Below, piece after piece: positions 51,054 through 64,000 of a stretch of DNA of 64,000 bases (position 1 is the stretch's first letter; each line of letters opens with the position of its first letter). Location of the stretch: NCBI RefSeq assembly GCF_040182565.1, contig NC_089874.1:64813001-64877000 (forward strand), given 5' to 3'. Below the pieces are notes generated by a model. The model did no database searches. It was given only the letters and a program-made list of their open reading frames with translations, and had not been told where the DNA came from. The DNA comes from Anser cygnoides (Eukaryota > Chordata > Aves > Anseriformes > Anatidae). Both the position numbers and the translations under genes were made by a program.

Positions 51054-53020
51054 GCATCCCCAGTGGTGCCAGTGAACTCTCTGGACTCACTGCACTGCAT
51101 CCCCAGTGGTGCCAGTGTACTCTCTGGACTCACTGCAGTGCATCCCCAGTGGTGCCAGAGCACTCTCTGGACTCACTGCACTGCATCCCCAGTGGTGCCA
51201 GTGCACTCTCTGGACTCACTGCACTGCATCCCCAGTGGTGTCAGTGCACTCTCTGGACTCACTGAAGTGCATCCCCAGTTGTGCCAGTGCACTCTCTGGA
51301 CTCAATGCACTGCATCCCCAGTGGTGCCAGTGCACTCTCTGGACTCACTGCACTGCATCCCCAGTGGTGCCAGTGCAATCTCTGGACTCACTGTAGTGCA
51401 TCCCCAGTGGTGCCAGTGCACTCTCTGGACTCACTGCAGTGCATCCCCAGTGGTGCCAGTGCACTCTCTGGACTCACTGTACTGCATCACCAGTGGTGCC
51501 AGTGCACTCTCTGGACTCACTGCAGTGCATCCCCAGTGGTGCCAGTGCACTCTCTGGACTCACTGCACTGCAGCCCCGGTGGTGCCAGTGCAATCTCTGG
51601 ACTCACTGCACTGCATCCCCAGTGGTGCCAGTGCACTCTCTGGACTCACTGCACTGCATCCCCAGTTTTGCCAGTGAAGTCTTTGGACTCACTGCACTGC
51701 ATCCCCAGTGGTGCCAGTGCACTCTCTGGAGTCACTGAAGTGCATCCCCAGTGGTGCCAGTGCACTCTCTGGACTCACTGCACTGCATGCCCAGTGGTGC
51801 CAGTGCACTCTCTGGACTCAGTGCACTGCATCCCCAGTGGTGCCAGTGCAATCTCTGGACTCACTGTAGTGCATCCCCAGTGGTGCCAGTGCACTCTCTG
51901 GACTCACTGCACTGCATCCCCAGTGGTGCCAGTGCACTCTCTGGACTCACTGTACTGCATCCCCAGTGGTGCCAGTGCACTCTCTGGACTCACTGCCGTG
52001 CATCGCCAGTGGTGCCAGTGCACTCTCTGGACTCACTGCACTGCAGCCCTGGTGGTGCCAGTGCACTCTCTGGACTCACTGCACTGCATCCCCAGTGGTG
52101 CCAGTGCACTCTCTGGTCTCACTGCACTGCATCCCCAGTGGTGCCAGTGCAGTTTCTGGACTCACTGCACTGCATCCCCAGTGGTGCCAGTGCACTCTCT
52201 GGACTCACTGCAGTGCATCCCCAGTGGTGCCAGTGCACTCTCTGGACTCACTGCACTGCATGCCCAGTGGTGCCAGTGCACTCTCTGGAGTCACTGAAGT
52301 GCATCCCCAGTGGTGCCAGTGCACTCTCTGGACTCACTGCAGTGCATCCCAGTGGTGCCAGTGCACTCTCTGGACTCACTGCAGTGCATCCCCAGTGGTG
52401 CCAGTGCACTGTCTGGACTCACTGCAGTGCATCCCCAGTGGTGCCAGTGCACTCTCTGGACTCACTGAGGTGCATCCCCAGTGGTGCCAGTGCACTCTCT
52501 GGACTCACTGCACTGCATCCCCAGTGGTGCCAGTGCACTCTCTGGACTCACTGCACTGCATCCCCAGTGGTGCCAGTGCACTCTCTGGACTCACTGCACT
52601 GCATCCCCAGTGTTCACAGTGCACTCTCTGGACTCACTACACTGCATCCCCAGTGGTGCCAGTGCACTCTCTGGACTCACTGCAGTGCATCCCCAGTGGT
52701 GCCAGTGCACTCTCTGGACTCACTGCACTGCATCCCCAGTGGTGCCAGTGCACTCTCTGGACTCACTGCACTGCATCCCCAGTGGTGCCAGTGCACTCTC
52801 TGGACTCACTGCACTGCATCCCCAGTGGTGCCAGTGCACTCTCTGGACTCACTGCAGTGCATCCCCGTAGGTGCCAGTGCACTCTCTGGACTCACTGCAC
52901 TGCATCCCCAGTGGTGCCAGTGCACTCTCTGGACTCACTGAAGTGCATTCTCAGTGGTGCCAGTGCACTCTCTGGACTCACTGCACTGCATCCCCAGTGG
53001 TGCCAAAGCACTCTCTGGAC

Positions 53021-56000
53021 TCCCGGCACCGCATCCCCAGTGGTGCCAGTGCACTCTCTGGGCTCACTGCAGTGCATCCCCAGTGGTGCCAGTGCACTCT
53101 CTTGACTCACTGCACTGCATCCCCAGTGGTGCCAGTGTACTCACTGGACTCACTGCACTGCATTCCCCAGTGGTGCTAGTGCACTCTCTGGACTCACTGC
53201 AGTGCATCCCCAGTGGTGCCAGTGCACTCTCTGGACTCACTGAAGTGCATTCTCAGTGGTTCCAGTGCACTCTGTGGACTCACTGCAGTGCATCCCCAGT
53301 GGTGCCAGTGCGCTCTCTGGACTCACTGCAGTGCATCCCCAGTGGTGCCAGTGCACTCTCTGGACTCACTGCACTGCATCCCCAGTGCTGCCAGTGCACT
53401 CTCTGGACTCACTGCACTGCATCCCCAGTGGTGCCAGTGCACTCTCTGGACTCACTGCAGTGCATCCCCAGTGGTGCCAGTGCACTCTCTGGACTCACTG
53501 CACTGCATCCCCAGTGGTACCACTGCACTCTCTGGACTCACTGCAGTGCATCCCCAGTGGTGCCAGTGCACTCTCTGGACTCACTGCAGTGCATCCCCAC
53601 TGCTGCCAGTGCACTCTCTGGACTCACAGCAGTGCATCCCCAGTGGTGCCAGTGCACTCTCTGGACTCACTGCACTGCATCCCCAGTGGTGCCAATGCAC
53701 TCTCTGGACTCACTGCACTGCATCCCCAGTGGTGCCAGTGCACTCTCTGGACTCACTGCACTGCATCCCAGTGGTGCCAGTGCACTCTCTGGACTCACTG
53801 CACTGCATCCGAAGTGGTGCCAGTGCACTCTCTCGAATCACTGCACTACATCCCCAGTGGTGCCAGTGCGCTCACTGGACTCACTGTACTGCATCATCAG
53901 TGGTGCCAGTGCACTCTCTGGAGTGACTGCAGTGCATCCCCAGTGGTGCCAGTGCACTCTCTGGACTCACTGCACTGCATCTCAAGTGGTACCAGTGCAC
54001 TCTCTGGACTCACTGCACTGCATCCCCAGTGGTGCCAGTGCACTCTCTCGAGTCACTGCACTACATCCCCAGTGGTGCCAGTGCACTCACTGGACTCACT
54101 GTACTGCATTCCCAGTGGTGCTAGTGCACTCTCTGGACTCACTGCAGTGCATCCCCAGTGGTGCCAGTGCACTCTTTGGACTCACTGAAGTGCATTCTCA
54201 GTGGTGCCAGTGCACTCTCTGGACTCACTGCACTGCATCCCCAGTGGTGCCAGTGCACTCTCTGGACTCACTGAAGTGCATTCTCAGTGGTGCCAGTGCA
54301 CTCTCTGGACTCACTGCAGTGCATCCCCAGTGGTGCCAGTACACTCACTGGACTCACTGCACTGCATCCCCAGTGGTGCCAGTGCACTCTCTGGACTCAC
54401 TGCACTGCATCCCCAGTGGTGCCAGTGCACTCTCTGGACTCACTGCACTGCATCCCCAGTGGTGCCAGTGCACTCTCTGGACTCACTGCACTGCATCCCC
54501 AGTGGTGCCAGTGCAATCTCTGGACTCACTGCACTGCATCCCCAGTGGTGCCAGTGCACACTCTGGACTCACTGCACTGCATCCCCAGTGGTGCCAGTGC
54601 ACTCTCTGGACTCACTGCAGTGCATCCCCAGTGGTGCCAGTGCACTCTCTGGACTCACTGCAGTGCATCCCCAGTGCTGCCAGTGCACTCTCTGGACTCA
54701 CTGCAGTGCATCCCCAGTGGTGCCAGTGCACTCTCTGGACTCACTGCACTGCATCCCCAGTGGTGCCAATGCACTCTCTGGACTCACTGCACTGCATCCC
54801 CAGTGCTGCCAGTGCACTCTCTGGACTCACTGCACTGCATCCCAGGTGGTGCCAGTGCACTCTCTGGACTCACTGCACTGCATCCCCAGTGGTGCCAGTG
54901 CACTCTCTGGAATCACTGCACTGCATCCCCAGTGGTGCCAGTGCGCTCACTGGACTCACTGTACTGCATCATCAGTGGTGCCAGTGCACTCTCTGGAGTC
55001 ACTGCAGTGCATCCCCAGTTTTGCCAGTGAAGTCTTTGGACTCACTGCACTGCATCCCCAGTGGTGCCAGTGCACTCTCTGGAGTCACTGAAGTGCATCC
55101 CCAGTGGTGCCAGTGCACTCTCTGGACTCACTGCACTGCATGCCCAGTGGTGCCAGTGCACTCTCTGGACTCAGTGCACTGCATCCCCAGTGGTGCCAGT
55201 GCAATCTCTGGACTCACTGCACTGCATGCCCAGTGGTGCCAGTGCACTCTCTGGACTCACTTCACTGCATCCCCAGTGGTGCCAGTGCAATCTCTGGACT
55301 CACTGTAGTGCATCCCCAGTGGTGCCAGTGCACTCTCTGGACTCACTGCACTGCATCCCCAGTGGTGCCAGTGCACTCTCTGGACTCACTGTACTGCATC
55401 CCCAGTGGTGCCAGTGCACTCTCTGGACTCACTGCCGTGCATCGCCAGTGGTGCCAGTGCACTCTCTGGACTCACTGCACTGCAGCCCTGGTGGTGCCAG
55501 TGCAATCTCTGGACTCACTGCACTGCATCCCCAGTGGTGCCAGTGCACTCTCTGGTCTCACTGCACTGCATCCCCAGTGGTGCCAGTGCAGTCTCTGGAC
55601 TCACTGCACTGCATCCCCAGTGGTGCCAGCGCACTGTCTGGACTCACTGCAGTGCATCCCCAGTGGTGCCAGTGCACTCTCTGGACTCACTGCACTGCAT
55701 GCCCAGTGGTGCCAGTGCACTCTCTGGAGTCACTGAAGTACATCCCCAGTGGTGCCAGTGCACTCTCTGGACTCACTGCAGTGCATCCACAGTGGTGCCA
55801 GTGCACTCACTGGACTCACTGCAGTGCATTCCCTCTGGTGCCAGTGCACTGTCTGGACTCACTGCAGTGCATCACCAGTGGTGCCAGTGCACTCTCTGGA
55901 CTCACTGCACTGCATCCCCAGTGGTGCCAGTGCAATCTCTGGACTCACTGCACTGCATCCCCAGTGGTGCCAGTGCACACTCTGGACTCACTGCACTGCA

Positions 56001-56460
56001 TCCCCAGTGGTGCCAGTGCACTCTCTGGACTCACTGCACTGCATCCCCAGTGTTCACAGTGCACTCTCTGCACTCACTACACTGCATCCCCACTGGTGCC
56101 AGTGCACTCTCTGGACTCATTGCAGTGCATCCCCACTGGTGCCAGTGCACTCTGTGGACTCACTGCACTGCATCCCCAGTGGTGTCAGTGCACTCTCTGG
56201 ACTCACTGCACTGCATCCCCAGTGGTGCCAGTGCACTCTCTGGACTCACTGCACTGCATCCCCAGTGGTGCCAGTGCACTCTCTGGACTCACTGCAGTGC
56301 ATCCCCGTAGGTGCCAGTGCACTCTCTGGACTCACTGCACTGCATCCCCAGTGGTGCCAGTGCACTCTCTGGACTCACTGAAGTGCATTCTCAGTGGTGC
56401 CAGTGCACTCTCTGGACTCACTGCACTGCATCCCCAGTGGTGCCAAAGCACTCTCTGGAC
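53021..56460. repeat. Higher-order repeat B, period 1 (3,440 bp, 80 monomers)
   Basis: Delimited by the rare variant TCCCGGCACCGCATCCCC, which occurs at 53021, 56461, 59902 and 63816. Neighbouring variants (GTGCCAAAGCACT just before, CTCTTGACTC just after, CCCCGTAGGTG before) recur in the same order. Confidence 0.8.
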
Positions 56461-59400
56461 TCCCGGCACCGCATCCCCAGTGGTGCCAATGCACTCTCTG
56501 GGCTCACTGCAGTGCATCCCCAGTGGTGCCAGTGCACTCTCTTGACTCACTGCACTGCATCCCCAGTGGTGCCAGTGTACTCACTGGACTCACTGCACTG
56601 CATTCCCCAGTGGTGCTAGTGCACTCTCTGGACTCACTGCAGTGCATCCCCAGTGGTGCCGGTGCACTCTCTGGACTCACTGAAGTGCATTCTCAGTGGT
56701 TCCAGTGCACTCTGTGGACTCACTGCAGTGCATCCCCAGTGGTGCCAGTGCGCTCTCTGGACTCACTGCAGTGCATCCCCAGTGGTGCCAGTGCACTCTC
56801 TGGACTCACTGCACTGCATCCCCAGTGCTGCCAGTGCACTCTCTGGACTCACTGCACTGCATCCCCAGTGGTGCCAGTGCACTCTCTGGACTCACTGCAG
56901 TGCATCCCCAGTGGTGCCAGTGCACTCTCTGGACTCACTGCACTGCATCCCCAGTGGTACCACTGCACTCTCTGGACTCACTGCAGTGCATCCCCAGTGG
57001 TGCCAGTGCACTCTCTGGACTCACTGCAGTGCATACCCACTGCTGCCAGTGCACTCTCTGGACTCACTGCAGTGCATCCCCAGTGGTGCCAGTGCACTCT
57101 CTGGACTCACTGCACTGCATCCCCAGTGGTGCCAATGCACTCTCTGGACTCACTGCACTGCATCCCCAGTGCTGCCAGTGCACTCTCTGGACTCACTGCA
57201 CTGCATCCCAGGTGGTGCCAGTGCACTCTCTGGACTCACTGCACTGCATCCCCAGTGGTGCCAGTGCACTCTCTCGAATCACTGCACTGCATCCCCAGTG
57301 GTGCCAGTGCGCTCACTGGACTCACTGTACTGCATGCCCAGTGGTGCCAGTGCACTCTCTGGAGTGACTGCAGTGCATCCCCAGTGGTGCCAGTGCACTC
57401 TCTGGACTCACTGCACTGCATCTCAAGTGGTACCAGTGCACTCTCTGGACTCACTGCACTGCATCCCCAGTGGTGCCAGTGCACTCTCTCGAGTCACTGT
57501 ACTACATCCCCACTGGTGCCAGTGCACTCACTGGACTCACTGTACTGCATTCCCAGTGGTGCTAGTGCACTCTCTGGACTCACTGCAGTGCATCCCCAGT
57601 GGTGCCAGTGCACTCTTTGGACTCACTGAAGTGCATTCTCAGTGGTGCCAGTGCACTCTCTGAACTCACTGCACTGCATCCCCAGTGGTGCCAGTGCACT
57701 CTCTGGACTCACTGAAGTGCATTCTCAGTGGTGCCAGTGCACTCTCTGGACTCACTGCAGTGCATCCCCAGTGGTGCCAGTACACTCACTGGACTCACTG
57801 CACTGCATCCCCAGTGTTGCCAGTGCACTCTCTGGACTCACTGCACTGCATCCCCAGTGGTGCCAGTGCACTCTCTGGACTCACTGCACTGCATCCCCAG
57901 TGCTGCCTGTGCACTCTCTGGACTCACTGCAGTGCATCCCCAGTGGTGCCAGTGCAATCTCTGGACTCACTGCACTGCATCCCCAGTGGTGCCAGTGCAC
58001 ACTCTGGACTCACTGCACTGCATCCCCAGTGGTGCCAGTGCACTCTCTGGACTCACTGCAGTGCATGCCCAGTGGTGCCAGTGCACTCTCTGGACTCACT
58101 GCACTGCATCCCCAGTGGTACCACTGCACTCTCTGGACTCACTGCAGTGCATCCCCATTGGTGCCAGTGCACTCTCTGGACTCACTGCAGTGCATCCCCA
58201 CTGCTGCCAGTGCACTCTCTGGACTCACAGCAGTGCATCCCCAGTGGTGCCAGTGCACTCTCTGGACTCACTGCACTGCATCCCCAGTGGTGCCAATGCA
58301 CTCTCTGGACTCACTGCACTGCATCCCCAGTGCTGCCAGTGCACTCTCTGGACTCACTGCACTGCATCCCAGGTGGTGCCAGTGCACTCTCTGGACTCAC
58401 TGCACTGCATCCCCAGTGGTGCCAGTGCACTCTCTCGAATCACTGCACTACATCCCCAGTGGTGCCAGTGCGCTCACTGGACTCACTGTACTGCATCATC
58501 AGTGGTGCCAGTGCACTCTCTGGAGTGACTGCAGTGCATCCCCAGTTTTGCCAGTGAAGTCTTTGGACTCACTGCACTGCATCCCCAGTGGTGCCAGTGC
58601 ACTCTCTGGAGTCACTGAAGTGCATCCCCAGTGGTGCCAGTGCACTCTCTGGACTCACTGCACTGCATGCCCAGTGGTGCCAGTGCACTCTCTGGACTCA
58701 GTGCACTGCATCCCCAGTGGTGCCAGTGCAATCTCTGGACTCACTGTAGTGCATCCCCAGTGGTGCCAGTGCACTCTCTGGACTCACTGCAGTGCATCCC
58801 CAGTGGTGCCAGTGCACTCTCTGGACTCACTGTACTGCATCCCCAGTGGTGCCAGTGCACTCTCTGGACTCACTGCAGTGCATCGCCAGTGGTGCCAGTG
58901 CACTCTCTGGACTCACTGCACTGCAGCCCTGGTGGTGCCAGTGCAATCTCTGGACTCACTGCACTGCATCCCCAGTGGTGCCAGTGCACTCTCTGGTCTC
59001 ACTGCACTGCATCCCCAGTGGTGCCAGGGCAGTCTCTGGACTCACTGCACTGCATCCCCAGTGGTGCCAGCGCACTGTCTGGACTCACTGCAGTGCATCC
59101 CCAGTGGTGCCAGTGCACTCTCTGGACTCACTGCACTGCATGCCCAGTGGTGCCAGTGCACTCTCTGGAGTCACTGAAGTACATCCCCAGTGGTGCCAGT
59201 GCACTCTCTGGACTCACTGCAGTGCATCCACAGTGGTGCCAGTGCACTCACTGGACTCACTGCAGTGCATACCCAGTGGTGCCAGTGCACTCTCTGGACT
59301 CACTGCACTGCATCCCCAGTGGTGCCAGTGCAATCTCTGGACTCACTGCACTGCATCCCCAGTGGTGCCAGTGCACACTCTGGACTCACTGCACTGCATC

Positions 59401-59901
59401 CCCAGTGGTGCCAGTGCACTCTCTGGACTCACTGCACTGCATCCCCAGTGTTCACAGTGCACTCTCTGCACTCACTACACTGCATCCCCACTGGTGCCAG
59501 TGCACTCTCTGGACTCATTGCAGTGCATCCCCACTGGTGCCAGTGCACTCTGTGGACTCACTGCACTGCATCCCCAGTGGTGTCAGTGCACTCTCTGGAC
59601 TCACTGCACTGCATCCCCAGTGGTGCCAGTGCACTCTCTGGACTCACTGCACTGCATCCCCAGTAGAGCCCGTGCACTCTCTGGTCTCACTGAAGTGCAT
59701 CCCCAGTGGTGCCAGTGCACTCTCTGGACTCACTGCAGTGCATCCCCGTAGGTGCCAGTGCACTCTCTGGACTCACTGCAGTGCATCCCCAGTGGTGCCA
59801 GTGCACTCTCTGGACTCACTGAAGTGCATTCTCAGTGGTGCCAGTGCACTCTCTGGACTCACTGCACTGCATCCCCAGTGGTGCCAAAGCACTCTCTGGA
59901 C
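56461..59901. repeat. Higher-order repeat B, period 2 (3,441 bp)
   Basis: Second period between TCCCGGCACC markers, one base longer than 80 monomers. Internal blocks are partly rearranged relative to period 1. Confidence 0.78.
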
Positions 59902-62900
59902 TCCCGGCACCGCATCCCCAGTGGTGCCAGTGCACTCTCTGGGCTCACTGCAGTGCATCCCCAGTGGTGCCAGTGCACTCTCTTGACTCACTGCACTGCA
60001 TCCCCAGTGGTGCCAGTGTACTCACTGGACTCACTGCACTGCATTCCCCAGTGGTGCTAGTGCACTCTCTGGACTCACTGCAGTGCATCCCTAGTGGTGC
60101 CAGTGCACTCTCTGGACTCACTGAAGTGCATTCTCAGTGGTTCCAGTGCACTCTGTGGACTCACTGCAGTGCATCCCCAGTGGTGCCAGTGCGCTCTCTG
60201 GACTCACTGCAGTGCATCCCCAGTGGTGCCAGTGCACTCTCTGGACTCACTGCACTGCATCCCCAGTGGTGCCAGTGCACTCTCTGGACTCACTGCAGTG
60301 CATCCCCAGTGGTGCCAGTGCACTCTCTGGACTCACTGCACTGCATCCCCAGTGGTACCACTGCACTCTCTGGACTCACTGCAGTGCATCCCCAGTGGTG
60401 CCAGTGCACTCTCTGGACTCACTGCATTGCATCCCCACTGCTGCCAGTGCACTCTCTGGACTCACAGCAGTGCATCCCCAGTGGTGCCAGTGCACTCTCT
60501 GGACTCACTGCACTGCATCCCCAGTGTTGCCAGTGCACTCTCTGGACTCACTGCACTGCATCCCCAGTGGTGCCAGTGCACTCTCTGGACTCACTGCACT
60601 GCATCCCCAGTGCTGCCTGTGCACTCTCTGGACTCACTGCACTGCATCCCCAGTGCTGCCTGTGCACTCTCTGGACTCACTGCACTGCATCCCCAGTGGT
60701 GCCAGTGCACTCTCTGGACTCACTGCACTGCATCCCCAGTGGTGCCAATGCACTCTCTGCACTCACTGCACTGCATCCCCAGTGCTGCCAGTGCACTCTC
60801 TGGACTCACTGCACTGCATCCCCAGTGGTGCCAGTGCACTCTCTGGACTCACTGCACTGCATCCCCAGTGGTGCCAGTGCACTCTCTCGAATCAGTGCAC
60901 TACATCCCCAGTGGTGCCAGTGCGCTCACTGGACTCACTGTACTGCATCATCAGTGGTGCCAGTGCACTCTCTGGAGTGACTGCAGTGCATCCCCAGTTT
61001 TGCCAGTGAAGTCTTTGGACTCACTGCACTGCATCCACAGTGGTGCCAGTGCACTCTCTGGACTCACTGTACTGCATCCCCAGTGGTGCCAGTGCACTCT
61101 CTGGACTCACTGCACTGCATGCCCAGTGGTGCCAGTGCACTCTCTGGACTCAGTGCACTGCATCCCCAGTGGTGCCAGTGCAATCTCTGGACTCACTGTA
61201 GTGCATCCCCAGTGGTGCCAGTGCACTCTCTGGACTCACTGCAGTGCATCCCCAGTGGTGCCAGTGCACTCTCTGGACTCACTGTACTGCATCCCCAGTG
61301 GTGCCAGTGCGCTCTCTGGACTCACTGCAGTGCATCCCCAGTGGTGCCAGTGCACTCTCTGGACTCACTGCACTGCATCCCCAGTGCTGCCAGTGCACTC
61401 TCTGGACTCACTGCACTGCATCCCCAGTGGTACCACTGCACTCTCTGGACTCACTGCAGTGCATCCCCAGTGGTGCCAGTGCACTCTCTGGACTCACTGC
61501 AGTGCATCCCCACTGCTGCCAGTGCACTCTCTGGACTCACAGCAGTGCATCCCCAGTGGTGCCAGTGCACTCTCTGGACTCACTGCACTGCATCCCCAGT
61601 GTTGCCAGTGCACTCTCTGGACTCACTGCACTGCATCCCCAGTGGTGCCAGTGCACTCTCTGGACTCACTGCACTGCATCCCCAGTGCTGCCTGTGCACT
61701 CTCTGGACTCACTGCACTGCATCCCCAGTGGTGCCAGTGCAATCTCTGGACTCACTGCACTGCATCCCCAGTGGTGCCAGTGCACACTCTGGACTCACTG
61801 CACTGCATCCCCAGTGGTGCCAGTGCACTCTCTGGACTCACTGCAGTGCATCCCCAGTGGTGCCAGTGCACTCTCTGGACTCACTGCACTGCATCCCCAG
61901 TGGTACCACTGCACTCTCTGGACTCACTGCAGTGCATCCCCAGTGGTGCCAGTGCACTCTCTGGACTCACTGCAGTGCATCCCCAGTGCTGCCAGTGCAC
62001 TCTCTGGACTCACAGCAGTGCATCCCCAGTGGTGCCAGTGCACTCTCTGGACTCACTGCACTGCATCCCCAGTGGTGCCAATGCACTCTCTGGACTCACT
62101 GCACTGCATCCCCAGTGCTGCCAGTGCACTCTCTGGACTCACTGCACTGCATCCCAGGTGGTGCCAGTGCACTCTCTGGACTCACTGCACTGCATCCCCA
62201 GTGGTGCCAGTGCACTCTCTCGAATCACTGCACTACATCCCCAGTGGTGCCAGTGCGCTCACTGGACTCACTGTACTGCATCATCAGTGGTGCCAGTGCA
62301 CTCTCTGAAGTGACTGCAGTGCATCCCCAGTTTTGCCAGTGAAGTCTTTGGACTCACTGCACTGCATCCACAGTGGTGCCAGTGCACTCTCTGGAGTCAC
62401 TGAAGTGCATCCCCAGTGGTGCCAGTGCACTCTCTGGACTCACTGCACTGCATGCCCAGTGGTGCCAGTGCACTCTCTGGACTCAGTGCACTGCATCCCC
62501 AGTGGTGCCAGTGCAATCTCTGGACTCACTGTAGTGCATCCCCAGTGGTGCCAGTGCACTCTCTGGACTCACTGCAGTGCATCCCCAGTGGTGCCAGTGC
62601 ACTCTCTGGACTCACTGTACTGCAATCCCAGTGGTGCCAGTGCACTCTCTGGACTCACTGCAGTGCATCGCCAGTGGTGCCAGTGCACTCTCTGGACTCA
62701 CTGCACTGCAGCCCTGGTGGTGCCAGTGCAATCTCTGGACTCACTGCACTGCATCCCCAGTGGTGCCAGTGCACTCTCTGGTCTCACTGCACTGCATCCC
62801 CAGTGGTGCCAGTGCACTCTCTGGACTCACTGCACTGCATCCCCAGTGGTGCCAGCGCACTGTCTGCACTCACTGCAGTGCATCCCCAGTGGTGCCAGTG

Positions 62901-63815
62901 CACTCTCTGGACTCACTGCACTGCATGCCCAGTGGTGCCAGTGCACTCTCTGGAGTCACTGAAGTACATCCCCAGTGGTGCCAGTGCACTCTCTGGACTC
63001 ACTGCAGTGCATCCCCAGTGGTGCCAGTGCACTCTCTGGGCTCACTGCAGTGCATCCCCAGTGGTGCCAGTGCACTGTCTGGACTCACTGCACTGCATAC
63101 CCAGTGGTGCCAGTGCACTCTCTGGACTCACTGCACTGCATCCCCAGTGGTGCCAGTGCATTCTCTGGACTCACTGCAGTGCATCACCAGTGGTGCCAGT
63201 GCACTCTCTGGACTCACTGAGGTGCATCCCCAGTGGTGCCAGTGCAATCACTGGACTCACTGCACTGCATCCCCAGTGGTGCCAGTGCACACTCTGGACT
63301 CACTGCAGTGCATCCCCAGTGGTGCCAGTGCACTCTCTGGACTCACTGCACTGCATCCCCAGTGTTCACAGTGCACTCTCTGCACTCACTACACTGCATC
63401 CCCACTGGTGCCAGTGCACTCTCTGGACTCATTGCAGTGCATCCCCACTGGTGCCAGTGCACTCTGTGGACTCACTGCACTGCATCCCCAGTGGTGTCAG
63501 TGCACTCTCTGGACTCACTGCACTGCATCCCCAGTGGTGCCAGTGCACTCTCTGGACTCACTGCACTGCATCCCCAGTAGAGCCCGTGCACTCTCTGGAC
63601 TCACTGAAGTGCATGCCCAGTGGTGCCAGTGCACTCTCTGGACTCACTGCAGTGCATCCCCGTAGGTGCCAGTGCACTCTCTGGACTCACTGCAGTGCAT
63701 CCCCAGTGGTGCCAGTGCACTCTCTGGACTCACTGCACTGCATTCTCAGTGGTGCCAGTGCACTCTCTGGACTCACTGCACTGCATCCCCAGTGGTGCCA
63801 AAGCACTCTCTGGAC
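59902..63815. repeat. Higher-order repeat B, period 3 (3,914 bp)
   Basis: About 91 monomers, 11 longer than the previous periods, with an internal duplication: the marker GAAGTCTTTGGACTC occurs at about 61009 and again at 62341. Confidence 0.75.
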
Positions 63816-64000
63816 TCCCGGCACCGCATCCCCAGTGGTGCCAGTGCACTCTCTGGGCTCACTGCAGTGCATCCCCAGTGGTGCCAGTGCACTCTCTTGA
63901 CTCACTGCACTGCATTCCCAGTGGTGCCAGTGTACTCTCTGGACTCACTGCACTGCATTCCCCAGTGGTGCTAGTGCACTCTCTGGACTCACTGCAGTGC

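Larger units (their letters stand above)
45680..64000. repeat. 43-bp tandem satellite array (about 426 monomers)
   Basis: A 43-bp monomer repeated to the right window edge; its most conserved part is CATCCCCAGTGGTGCCAGTG, followed by CACTCTCTGGACTCACTGCA or a close variant. Most differences are single substitutions (CACTG to CAGTG, GAAGTG, TAGTG; ATTCTCAG for ATCCCCAG). Occasional 42- or 44-bp monomers occur (for example near 52347, 53765 and 53162). It is rich in CACTG/CAGTG words that can fold into hairpins, and AGTGCACT is a perfect 8-nt palindrome. The consensus lacks CpG and lacks TAA, TAG and TGA on the plus strand. I cannot match it to a named avian satellite from memory. Confidence 0.97.

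Noticed and set aside
52892..53110. Minus-strand 72-codon ORFs in the satellite (also 56332, 59773, 63687)
   Set aside because: Repeat by-products at the same higher-order marker; no independent coding signal.
52954..55308. 784-codon plus-strand ORF, and other long ones at 60094-62313, 46247-47782, 48655-50190 and 62416-63900
   Set aside because: They consist only of the 43-bp satellite read in rotating frames and overlap one another in all three frames; their length reflects the absence of stops in the monomer, not coding selection.
45680..64000. CRISPR array
   Set aside because: There are no unique spacers; repeats are adjacent 43-bp monomers with scattered substitutions, i.e. a eukaryotic satellite.

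Overview
The window is nuclear DNA of a bird (species not resolved). It holds a long, tandemly amplified nuclear copy of the mitochondrial genome (NUMT) that ends abruptly in a 43-bp satellite. The bird assignment rests on several features: the order CYTB-Thr-Pro-ND6-Glu-control region-Phe; no light-strand origin hairpin between tRNA-Asn and tRNA-Cys (3 nt at 1793-1795); the extra nucleotide in ND3 read by +1 frameshifting in birds and turtles; AGG stops on ND1 and COX1; and a control region with a C-run/goose hairpin and the bird similarity box CACTGATGCACTTTG. The nuclear assignment rests on the join to satellite DNA, the rearrangements, and frame-breaking lesions in COX1, ND5, ATP8 and one ND1 copy.

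Layout. Positions 1-27419 are a direct tandem array with a period of 11,527-11,529 bp (one partial and two complete units; the left end lies outside the window). Each unit joins four mtDNA pieces: (i) an inverted ATP6(5' part)-ATP8-Lys-COX2-Asp-Ser(UCN, part) block; (ii) a co-linear run from CYTB nt 745 through Thr, Pro, ND6, Glu, control region, Phe, 12S, Val, 16S, Leu, ND1, Ile, Gln, Met, ND2, WANCY tRNAs to COX1 nt 1370; (iii) a 12-nt palindromic filler; (iv) a second copy of control-region tail-Phe-12S (first 875 nt), then a 10-nt filler and the next inverted block. COX3, ND3, ND4L, ND4, ND5 and the 5' two thirds of CYTB are missing from these units.

Positions 28779-45533 are a complete permuted mitogenome (16,755 nt), opened inside CYTB with nt 745-754 present at both ends. 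All 37 genes are there, CYTB being split between the two ends. It is flanked on both sides by the same 127-bp COX2-Asp-Ser(UCN) sequence in the same orientation (28654-28780 and 45535-45661), as if it had been inserted into an older inverted mtDNA fragment. That fragment then meets the satellite at 45679/45680.

Positions 45680-64000 are about 426 copies of a 43-bp monomer with higher-order structure: two 2,408-bp (56-monomer) copies at 46238-51053, then blocks with a period near 3.44 kb. The consensus monomer has no stop codon in any forward frame and no CpG, so the long ORFs here (up to 784 codons) come from the repeat, not from genes.

In mitochondria these genes would encode the respiratory chain subunits and the RNAs for their translation. 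Here they are read with the nuclear code, in which TGA (mitochondrial Trp) stops every protein gene early, so I annotate the protein genes as pseudogenes. The units differ at only about a dozen sites that I noticed by eye, so the amplification is recent or the copies are being homogenised.
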